Assembly (NCBI RefSeq): GCF_018199995.1
Contig: NZ_CP073578.1
Location: forward strand, 1,798,001-1,862,000
Length of the DNA stretch: 64,000 bases
Origin: Photobacterium sp. GJ3
GTDB taxonomy: Bacteria; Pseudomonadota; Gammaproteobacteria; Enterobacterales; Vibrionaceae
Direction of reading: 5' to 3'
Shown here: in pieces, positions 53,868 to 62,698 of the stretch
How the letters are laid out: every line of letters begins with the position of its first letter
Numbering within the stretch: position 1 is the stretch's first letter
Made by a program: the position numbers and the translations under genes
Notes under the pieces: generated by a model
The model's database searches: none
What the model saw: only the letters and a program-made list of their open reading frames with translations
Told to the model about the DNA's origin: nothing

Positions 53868-55598
53868 TAAAGCCATCATGTGCCCAATTTCATCCTTAAT
53901 AGGCAAAATCTGTTCATAGAGTCGGTGGTACGCTTTACCAATAGCTCCCCTAAACTGAACAAGTTCCGGCACATTGTCTCCTATGTTAATGATATGCTCT
54001 TTAGCTATGCCTGGATAAGGATCAATGTACACAATTTCAGACATCCCTAACTGGTAAGCTTTCTTTGCACATAATTCACAAGGACTTGCAGTAGTGTAGA
54101 GCTTCCCCCCCTCAATACCGCTGCTGCCATACTTTGTTAGCTGTAGAAAAGCATTTTCTTCAGCATGTAGAGCTCTGGTGTGAACCTGGTTACCTTTTTT
54201 ATCTAAACTATTATGGATATCTTTAAAGCAGTAAGATAAGTTATGCCCATCAAAAACTTGGTTTTTGGCATTTATTTTTCGAATTTTTATTAGTTGCTCA
54301 TTCGCTCTAGATCGGAATTTCTGGTTGTTTCTTTCATAGTTACTGTAAGTTAACGGATCAAACTCTTCTATTACCCCATTAAGCGAACGCATAGAACATG
54401 GCACTTGCCCTTTCGCAACGTCATTCCAACCAACTGACTTTATTGAATTATTTTTATCAGTAACAACGGCACCAACCTGTCTTGAAATACAACCAGAGTT
54501 CATTTTCATTGTATATGCAACCTGCATAACCCTTTCCATTGACGATGGTGGTATAAGTCCCGGGTGCTGCATTAGCGCAACGTACCAAACTATCTGAGCT
54601 TTTAAAATGTTATTGTTATCAAATTCATTCTTGGGGTTGAAGAGATGGATATCCGATATTTCAATGCATTTTTTTACATTTTGAGTCGTGAACTTTACGT
54701 AATCACCCTCGGATTTACCTGACTCGATTTTTTCAATATTTTCTATTTGGTCTGGAGAAAACTTATGCAGTTGTTGCATATATTTGCTACGGTGCTCGTC
54801 AGGAGCATTAATAGAAACTAAGTGGAATGCTGCATACCTGTCTTTAAAAAACTTAGCTTCATAAGGGTTCCTGATAGCATCAATTACAATATAAGCCTTA
54901 TTTTTTGTCACCTTACGAATCATTTTTATAATTCGATTGATCGTTTCTGGTAAGTGGAAAACACATGCAGGATCAAACTTCGCCTTGTCATAGTTATTTT
55001 GAACGCTGCCAGTTTTTCGAATTGAATTACCACATGCTTGATAAGTTGAAACATATAAGCCACGAGTTATATCTTCTAGTTCTTCTTTGAAATCTCGAGT
55101 AAACTTTCTAATCAACGTTAAGATACGAATGAAGTCATCTGCTTCTTTATTCGTTACATTAAGCTCCGTTGAGTGATCTAATAGGTTATGAAGTAAAGTA
55201 CTATAGTTAGTCACTAGCCTGTTTTTAGAAAAAGATCCGCTAAGTAATTTTTGGTATACTAAGTTTTCATCAATCTCAGCAAGGCTATTACTAACAATAA
55301 ACTTAGCTGCATGAGCAGAAGACAAGCTCAAGAGGTAGGTCGAGATCAAATCACTAACTTTTATAGAATAGAAATTATTCCAGTGCTGTTCCGCATACTT
55401 TTTAACTATTCTATATCGATTAACATCAAGACCTGAGTAAAAGCCATCTAAATGCTCCGGCGAAGGGAAACTTGGCTTCTTACTTTCTAAAATATTTGCT
55501 GTCGTAGTACATCCAGAACCAGTTCTTCCAGTCAAACCAACCAAAATGAACTGACTATTCTCCAAAAACAACTGACTTAAAAATTTCTTATTTTCCAT
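53865..55598 (-). CDS. dcdV: DcdV/AvcD-type anti-phage deoxycytidylate deaminase, cassette-encoded
   Basis: 577 residues in two domains. Residues about 1-300 form a P-loop kinase-like domain with GRTGSGCT (24-31) where Cys replaces the usual Walker A Lys, as in DcdV proteins. The C-terminal third is a deoxycytidylate deaminase: HAE (H478, E480) and PCELC (C507, C510) bind zinc and act in catalysis, and an extended insertion precedes them. DcdV converts dCTP/dCMP to uracil forms during phage infection and starves replication. In V. cholerae it is held inactive by the RNA AvcI (DifV) encoded just upstream; here only 43 bp lie between gene start and cassette boundary. The cassette spans 53864-55641 with arms matching at nine of eleven positions. 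AAGAGAAG precedes the ATG. Confidence 0.85.
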   Translation of the reverse strand: MENKKFLSQLFLENSQFILVGLTGRTGSGCTTTANILESKKPSFPSPEHLDGFYSGLDVNRYRIVKKYAEQHWNNFYSIKVSDLISTYLLSLSSAHAAKFIVSNSLAEIDENLVYQKLLSGSFSKNRLVTNYSTLLHNLLDHSTELNVTNKEADDFIRILTLIRKFTRDFKEELEDITRGLYVSTYQACGNSIRKTGSVQNNYDKAKFDPACVFHLPETINRIIKMIRKVTKNKAYIVIDAIRNPYEAKFFKDRYAAFHLVSINAPDEHRSKYMQQLHKFSPDQIENIEKIESGKSEGDYVKFTTQNVKKCIEISDIHLFNPKNEFDNNNILKAQIVWYVALMQHPGLIPPSSMERVMQVAYTMKMNSGCISRQVGAVVTDKNNSIKSVGWNDVAKGQVPCSMRSLNGVIEEFDPLTYSNYERNNQKFRSRANEQLIKIRKINAKNQVFDGHNLSYCFKDIHNSLDKKGNQVHTRALHAEENAFLQLTKYGSSGIEGGKLYTTASPCELCAKKAYQLGMSEIVYIDPYPGIAKEHIINIGDNVPELVQFRGAIGKAYHRLYEQILPIKDEIGHMMAL

Positions 55599-55638
55599 AT
55601 GCTTCTCTTATTTTTATACGAACCTAATTTGGATTTAT

Positions 55639-56173
<535 letters not shown>

Positions 56174-56182
56174 GCAATATGT

Positions 56183-56725
56183 TCAAAAACCGAGCACCTT
56201 AACTAAAATAGCACCTACTACTGCCACTACAATCGGCGCAACATACAATTTATGGAGATTTGAAAACATACCACTATTTGGAACAAAAACTGTTTCAGCG
56301 ATCTCAGAATGTGTTCTTGCAACACTGCCTTTTGCCGATTCTTCTATTATCTGGTCTTCAATTTTCTTCTGAATTTTTCTTAGACGAACGGATAATTTCT
56401 TACCTAAACCCCAAAATGTAAGCCCTACAAATATCGTTATGTATATCATGATGAAAGGTATGTTGTCTGGCTCTGCTAAGTGCATGTGATTTGGAGTTGG
56501 TGATTTTTTCCAAAAAATAATTAGGAATTCTGTGTTCTGATAAATAAATGCTACTAGATTTTTGAATGGGGTAGCAAATGCCGAACCAAGTTGAGACCCA
56601 TCATCTAACCGGAAATAGATCATTTTTAGAAATGAAATAACCGTAGATACTACGCAAGGAGCAACAATTGCGAACCCAACAATTCTGTACAATATAGATT
56701 TTCGTTTTGCTTCGTAAAAATTCAA
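56183..56725 (-). CDS. yniB: YniB family membrane protein, first cassette
   Basis: 180 residues. It matches Escherichia coli YniB along its length: an N-terminal helix (IVGFAIVAPCVVSTVISFLK), FLIIFWKKSPTPN, a second helix, the charged KIQKKIEDQIIEESAKG and a C-terminal helix. It lies in the inner membrane; function unknown. The cassette is bounded by a perfect 11-bp inverted repeat, GTTAGCAATAT (56170-56180) and ATATTGCTAAC (56737-56747), the two attC arms expected of a single cassette. It is next to the integrase remnant and thus in the first position. Confidence 0.82.
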   Translation of the reverse strand: MNFYEAKRKSILYRIVGFAIVAPCVVSTVISFLKMIYFRLDDGSQLGSAFATPFKNLVAFIYQNTEFLIIFWKKSPTPNHMHLAEPDNIPFIMIYITIFVGLTFWGLGKKLSVRLRKIQKKIEDQIIEESAKGSVARTHSEIAETVFVPNSGMFSNLHKLYVAPIVVAVVGAILVKVLGF

Positions 56726-56747
56726 AATATCTCCTTATATTGCTAAC

Positions 56748-56922
56748 ATTTTATTCAACGACATCATGTCGTATATCTCGCTTTTGTATCAATTTCTATG
56801 TAACTGATTCACATATGATTTCATCATTCATGTTCTTTGCATTGTAAATCAGGGACAAGTGAGTCGAAATAATAAAGCGATTTTCTATAGTCTCAGGTCT
56901 GTTCATTTACAGCCGTTCAAAT
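56748..56922. other. Region between first cassette and intI remnant, candidate attI
   Basis: The position is where attI and the cassette promoter would be. The recombination core at the cassette boundary reads GTTAGCA on the minus strand. I see no clear direct repeats of the kind found in some attI sites, so this is a placement only. Confidence 0.35.
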
Positions 56923-57123
56923 ATGGCTGACATGCCACCACCGATTCATCAACATTCACACAAGTTTTTCGACCATCTGGTATTGCAAGCCAATGCCGCT
57001 CCGATCACGCAAAAGACAGCCTTCAATACGTTGTTGTTTCTGTGCCGGGAACAGCGTCATCAACGCAATTTCAGAGACGCTACCGCCCTTCACATTCAAG
57101 TAAATTGGATGATAGAAATTTGA
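56923..57123 (+). pseudogene. intI: Remnant of integron integrase (IntI-like tyrosine recombinase)
   Basis: A 66-codon frame containing FFDHLVLQANAAPITQKTAF followed by NTLLFLCRE. IntI integrases have at this place, in the N-terminal core-binding domain, a pattern like FLxxLAxxxxVxxSTQxxALNALLFLYRE. The catalytic C-terminal domain with the Arg/His/Tyr residues is absent and the frame ends after an unrelated tail. It points away from the cassettes as in other integrons. Other tyrosine recombinases share some of this pattern. Confidence 0.55.
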
Positions 57124-57215
57124 CGCATATGCATCATATGTAGATATGGCCGATGTTTCACGCTTTGATGTGTTTTAGATTGCATATCTGTGCTTTGGGG
57201 CAAGGTTCTGAGGCG

Positions 57216-57244
57216 AGAAAAAAGGAGGCGTTGCCTCCTTTTGC
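57216..57244 (-). terminator. Terminator of the copper operon
   Basis: AAAGGAGGC/GCCTCCTTT stem with a short loop; T-run TTTTTTC on the minus strand, 30 bp past the cupredoxin stop. Confidence 0.88.
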
Positions 57245-57275
57245 AAGTTGGAGTGAAGGGGCTGATGATGCGGGG

Positions 57276-57827
57276 TTACTGCACCATCACACTCTTCACC
57301 ATACCGGCTTCAGCATGGCCGGGGATGTTGCAGGCGAACTCGACACTGGGTTCGCCGTGGAAGTGCCAGAGCAACTGTTTTGCCTGTCCTGGTTTCACCG
57401 TCACCGTCGAGCCGCTGTCGTGGTCATGACCGGCAGTCATCTGACGCATCATTTCACGGTGTTTGAGCTGTTCTTCCATTGAGCCGATGGAGAATTCGTG
57501 GTCAATTTTGCCCACGTTCATCACCACAAATTGCACGATGTCATCGGGCTCGATGTCGACTTCTTTCTTGAAGCGGATTTTCATGTCATCCGACAGCAGT
57601 ACATGCACCACTTTATCGGGTTTGGCGCCCTGAGCAGGCATCCCGACTGCCGACATCCCTGCCATCGACATGCCGGTATGATCCATTTTGTCAGAGCCCA
57701 TCTGGCTATGATCCATCTTCGCGTGGTCCATTTTACCGTGATCCATACTGCCATGGCCCATTGCATCGGCCAGTGCTGGGGTTGCCAGCGCAACAGACAT
57801 CATGATTGCAAATACAGTTTTCTTCAT
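57276..57827 (-). CDS. Periplasmic cupredoxin with Met/His-rich N-terminus (CopI-like)
   Basis: 183 residues. Signal peptide (VFAIMMSVALATPALA), then about 40 residues of MDHxKM/MGHGSM-type repeats that can bind copper, then a cupredoxin domain. The blue-copper ligands are His in KIDHEF and Cys, His and Met in CNIPGHAEAGM. It would bind or oxidise copper in the periplasm and protect the cell. It lies 12 bp after cusA with AAGGAAAT before the ATG, and is the last gene of the copper operon. Confidence 0.92.
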   Translation of the reverse strand: MKKTVFAIMMSVALATPALADAMGHGSMDHGKMDHAKMDHSQMGSDKMDHTGMSMAGMSAVGMPAQGAKPDKVVHVLLSDDMKIRFKKEVDIEPDDIVQFVVMNVGKIDHEFSIGSMEEQLKHREMMRQMTAGHDHDSGSTVTVKPGQAKQLLWHFHGEPSVEFACNIPGHAEAGMVKSVMVQ

Positions 57828-57839
57828 GGGATTTCCTTC

Positions 57840-60800
57840 TTAGTGTGTCGACACAACTTGTGTTTCAAGGTCTTTGCTTTTCCAGAGTTTAAAAATGGCC
57901 GGAATCACCAGCAGCGTCAGAATCAACGCAGAGGCCATGCCGCCAATCATGGGGGCGGCAATCCGCTGCATGACTTCCGAGCCGGTGCCCGAACCGTACA
58001 TAATCGGAATCAGACCGATAATGACGGTGCTGACCGTCATCATGACCGGTCGGACCCGCAGTCCAGCCCCTTCACGAATCGCATCGGTCAGATCCTGCGC
58101 CTGAAGTGGCTGATTGTTTTCCGCAGCATGTAACTTACGTCCATGCCAGGCCTGATTGAGATACACCAGCATGATGACCCCGATCTCAACCGCCACGCCC
58201 GCGAGTGCAATAAAACCAACCCCGACAGCAATCGAGAAGTTATATTGCAGGACATACAGCAGCCAGATACCGCCCACCATCGCCAGTGGTAAAGTGGCGA
58301 GAATCACCAGCACCTCACCGACCCGCCGGAAGCTGAAATACAGCAGTAAGACAATAATCATCAGAGTGATCGGCGTGACCACACTCAGCCGGGCCTTGGC
58401 GCGTTCCATGTATTCATACTGACCGGACCAGCTCAGCGAATAACCGGCAGGCAGCAAAAGCGCATCGGCGACCACCTGTCTGGCCTCGGCGACATAAGAC
58501 CCCAGATCCCGGCCGTCGATATCGACAAACACCCAGCCATTCGGCCGCGCATTCTCGGTTTTGATCATCGGCGGGCCATCTTCGTAGCGAATCTCCGCAA
58601 CATCGGCGAGTGCAATCCGGGCACCGTTCGGCGTCACCAGCGGCAGGTTCTGAAGCTTCACCACCGAATCACGGTAATCCTGCGGATAACGGACATTGAT
58701 TGGATATCGCTCCAGCCCTTCAATGCTTTCTCCGACATTCATCCCACCGACAGCAGAGGCAATCACTTGCTGAACATCCTGGATATTCAGTCCATACCGG
58801 GCTGCCTGCCGACGCTTGATATCAATGGTGACATAACGTCCGCCCGCAACCCGCTCGGCATACACAGACGCCGTGCCGCTGATGCCGTTGAGAATCGGTT
58901 CAATCTGCGCGCCTATCTGCTCGATCACTTTCAGATCCGGACCGGCAATCTTGATGCCGATCGGCGTTTTGATCCCGGTCGCGAGCATATCGATGCGGGT
59001 TTTGATGGGCATCACCCAGGCATTGGTCAGCCCCGGAAACTGCACTAGATCATCGAAGGTTTTACGCAGCGATTCTGTGGTCACACCATCGCGCCACTGA
59101 TCTTTCGGCTTCAGCTGGATCACGGTTTCAATCATGGTCAGCGGCGCCGGATCCGTCGCGGTTTCCGCCCGGCCAATCTTGCCCCACACGGTTGCCACTT
59201 CCGGCACGGTTTTAATCAGCTTGTTGGTTTGCTGAAGCAACTCCCGCGCCTTCCCGATTGAGATGCCGGGATACGTGGTTGGCATGTACATCAGATCACC
59301 TTCATCCAGCGGTGGGATGAATTCGCTGCCGGTGCGGGTCGCCGGATAATACGCCGAGGCCAGCAACGCCAGCGCCACCACCAGCACGGATTTCGGATAG
59401 CGCAAACTGAGATTGAGCAGCGGCCGGTACAACGCCACCAGCCCGCGGTTGGCCGGATTTTTGTGCTCCGGAAGGACCTTGCCGCGAATGAAATACCCCA
59501 TCAGCACGGGCACCAGCGTAATCGCCAGCCCGGCAGCCGCAGCCATGGCATAAGTTTTGGTGAAGGCCAGCGGGGCGAACATTTTGCCTTCCTGCCCTTC
59601 AAGCGCGAACACCGGCACAAAGCTCAGGGTAATGATCAGCAGCGAGAAGAATAACGGCGCACCGACTTCTTCCGCGGCTTTGCCAATCACCTGCCAGCGG
59701 TTTTTGTCCGTCAGCGGCGTGCGCTCAATGTGCTTGTGAACGTTCTCAATCATCACAATGGCGCCGTCCACCATGGCCCCGATCGCAATCGCGATACCGC
59801 CGAGCGACATAATGTTGGCATTGATCCCCTGCCAGTGCATCACCACAAAGGCAGCCAGAATTCCGACTGGCAGGCTGATGGCGATCACCAGAGAAGAGCG
59901 GATGTGGAACAGGAAGATCGCACACACAATCGCCACCACGATGAACTCTTCCGCCAGCTTCTGCCAGAGATTCTCAACCGCTGCATTGATCAGGGTCGAT
60001 CGGTCGTAAGTCGGCACGATCTCGACACCATCCGGCAGGCTGCGCTGCAGATCGGCCAGCTTGGCTTTCACCGAATCAATCACCTGACTGGCGTTCTCAC
60101 CGTAACGCATGACGATCACGGCACCGACCGCCTCGCCTTCGCCATTCAGTTCTGAAATCCCCCGGCGCATCTGCGGCCCGATATTGATATCCGCAATATC
60201 GCCCAGCAGTAAAGGTGTCCCTTTTGCCGTGACTTTCAGTGGAAGCGCATTGAGATCGTCGATCCCGGTCAGATAGCCACTGGTGCGAACCATGTGTTCC
60301 GCTTCAGCAACCTCAATCACGGAAGCCCCGGTTTCCTGATTCCCTTTCTGAATCGCCTGATTGACCTGCTGTAACGTCAGGTCGTATGCCCGCAGTTTGG
60401 CCGGATCAATCTGAACCTGATACTGCTTCACCATCCCGCCGACGGTCGCGACTTCCGAGACGCCGCTGACGGTCTGCAGTTCATATTTCAGAAACCAGTC
60501 CTGCAGGCTGCGCAGTTCCGCCAGATCGTGCTGACCGGTTTTATCCTGCAACACATAGCTGTACACCCAGCCCACCCCGGTTGCATCCGGGCCCAGCGTC
60601 GGTTTGGCGTTGTCCGGGAGTTTCGGCGCGACCTGACTCAGATACTCCAGCACCCGGGAACGCGCCCAGTACATATCGGTGTCGTCATTAAAAATGATGT
60701 ACACATAGGAATCCCCGAAAAAGGAATACCCGCGCACCGTCACCGCACCGGGTACAGCCAGCATGGCGGTCGTCAGCGGATAGGTCACCTGATCTTCCAC

Positions 60801-60979
60801 CACCTGAGGTGCCTGTCCCGGGTAGCTGGTTTTGATGATGACCTGGACATCGGATAAATCCGGCAGCGCATCCACGGGGTATTCTTCACGCTGTATAAGC
60901 CGCCGAATGTCAGAAACACCGTGGCCATCAGCACCAGAAACCGGTTCCGGAGCGACCAGCGAATGATGGCACTGATCAT
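57840..60979 (-). pseudogene. cusA: Copper/silver RND efflux pump CusA, frameshifted near the start
   Basis: The true start is the ATG at 60979 (ISAIIRWSLRNRFLVLM, GGLYSVKNTP). At a G4 run on the plus strand (60876-60879) the frame is lost after ENTP-like codon 36; the rest (VDALPDLSDVQVIIKTSYPG) is in another frame. One added base restores 1046 residues, the size of E. coli CusA (1047). The remainder is intact, with twelve helices, large periplasmic loops and the HME-RND motif GAMVDGAIVMIEN carrying the proton-relay Asp. The start overlaps cusB by four bases (ATGA). Sequencing error is as likely as a real mutation. Confidence 0.9.
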
Positions 60980-62682
60980 TGTTCACCCCCGGATTTTTCC
61001 AGCTGTTTCAGGGTGTATTCACTGCCGTTGCGTGCAATCAGAAAGCGGACGGTTTGGCCCTCACTGAATCCGGACAGATCCACTTGGTCATCCACCGTGA
61101 AATTCATTTCACCGGCCTGCCACTGCCACTCAGACACCGCCTGATGCGACAGGGTGATCATGCCGAAATCCGCCATCAGCAGCGTGATATTGCCGTCGAC
61201 CCAGACTTCACGGGCAGCGGCTTCCCGCACCTGATAATCCACCACTTCAAACTGGCCGGAATCCGCTTTGGCGATTTCAAAATCCAGAGCCTGACCCGTT
61301 GTCAGCGACGCGATATCCAGCCCGTCGGCCAGCGTGAAATTCATCACCATTCCCGGCCACTCCCATTCGGGAACAGGCTGATGGTTGATGGTTAGCATCC
61401 GGTGTCCGGTCATCACGTCCGTGATCTCTCCCGTCGCCCACACCGTTTCCTGCGGAGGCTCGACACCATTGATCCGCGCCAGATCTGCCGTCTGACTGGA
61501 TTCAGAATCCAGCATGAAGTGGGCCGAGGTGACGACGCGATCCTTCGCAGTCAGACCTTGCAGCACCTCGATATTTCCTGCGGCTTCACGGCCGGTTTCA
61601 ATCCGGGCCGAGCGGTATTTGCCTTCCCCTTCAGCCAGCACCACCCGGGTCATGCCACCGGAACGAATCACGGCAGCAGCCGGAATCGTCAGCACTTCGC
61701 TGTCTGTCACCGGTTCCAGCGTAATGTTGGCAAACATGTTGGGTTTAAGTTCGCCATTCGGATTTTCAAAATTCAGGCGCATCCGCAGCGTCCGGGTGGC
61801 CGGATCCAGAATGGGATAGACATAATCCACCTTGCCCTGCCAGGTGCGACCGGGCAAAGCATCCAGCCGCATGCTGGCCTGACTGCCGGCGCGGATCCAG
61901 TGCGCCTGACGTTCAAAGACTTCCGCATCCACCCAGACCGTATTCAGCGGGCCGGCACTGATGACAGCCTGCGCCGGCGACAGATACGCCCCTTCCCGGA
62001 TATTCAGCGTGGCGATCACGCCGTCTGCCGGCGCTTTGATCTGGATGGTTTGGACTGCCCGCCCCCGTTTCACGATGGCCCGGATCTGTGCCTGATCGAC
62101 GCCCATGGCAACCAAGCGGTCAAACGCGCCCTGAATCAGGCCGTCACGTTTTGAGCGGTAAGCATTGAGTAATTCTTCCTGTGCTTTCACCAGTTCCGGC
62201 GAATACAGGGTAAACAGTACATCGCCCTTGCGGACCTGCTCACCGACCGCATTGATCGACAACGTTTCGACCCAGCCACTGACACGCACATTGGTCTGCC
62301 ACAGGTGCCGTTCATCAAATGCGATATAACCCACAGTCTCAATCCGGGGGGACAGCGGCTGCAACGAAACCTGTACCGTTTTCACACCCAGGTTGTTTTC
62401 AACTGCCGGATCGATCCGAACCGTTCCGGGTTTACTTTTTGCCGATCCGCCCGCCTCGTCATACACCGGGATCAGATCCATCCCCATGGGTGACTTTCCC
62501 GGCTGATCCCGCTTGTAATTCGGATCCATTGGCGCAACCCAGTAGAGCGGCTGCTTTTCCTGCGTCATGGAAGAATCTGCCGCGCTCGCAGCGGCACCGT
62601 GGCTGCTCAGATACTGGCTGCCCAGATAGCCCAGCCCACTGCCGATCAGCAAGGCCAGCGTTGTCATTGTGATGGTTTTCAT
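60976..62682 (-). CDS. cusB: CusB-type periplasmic adaptor with two C-terminal CusF-like domains
   Basis: 568 residues from the ATG at 62682. An N-terminal membrane anchor is followed by a heavy-metal-binding segment (YWVAPMDPNYKRDQPGKSPM, then GMDLIPVY), the hairpin/lipoyl/beta-barrel adaptor domains, then two CusF-like OB domains. The first has His in INHQPVPEW, Trp and both Met in WPGMVMNF. The second keeps His and Trp but has WQAGEMNF, so one Met ligand is lost. In E. coli CusF is a separate periplasmic copper chaperone; here it is fused to the pump adaptor. It connects CusA with CusC. Confidence 0.95.
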   Translation of the reverse strand: MKTITMTTLALLIGSGLGYLGSQYLSSHGAAASAADSSMTQEKQPLYWVAPMDPNYKRDQPGKSPMGMDLIPVYDEAGGSAKSKPGTVRIDPAVENNLGVKTVQVSLQPLSPRIETVGYIAFDERHLWQTNVRVSGWVETLSINAVGEQVRKGDVLFTLYSPELVKAQEELLNAYRSKRDGLIQGAFDRLVAMGVDQAQIRAIVKRGRAVQTIQIKAPADGVIATLNIREGAYLSPAQAVISAGPLNTVWVDAEVFERQAHWIRAGSQASMRLDALPGRTWQGKVDYVYPILDPATRTLRMRLNFENPNGELKPNMFANITLEPVTDSEVLTIPAAAVIRSGGMTRVVLAEGEGKYRSARIETGREAAGNIEVLQGLTAKDRVVTSAHFMLDSESSQTADLARINGVEPPQETVWATGEITDVMTGHRMLTINHQPVPEWEWPGMVMNFTLADGLDIASLTTGQALDFEIAKADSGQFEVVDYQVREAAAREVWVDGNITLLMADFGMITLSHQAVSEWQWQAGEMNFTVDDQVDLSGFSEGQTVRFLIARNGSEYTLKQLEKSGGEQ

Positions 62683-62698
62683 AGGTTCTCCTTGCGAA

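Noticed and set aside
57840..60986. A 1048-codon CusA starting at 60986
   Set aside because: Its first 40 or so residues are out of frame with the true CusA start (60979), and the apparent full length is a coincidence.
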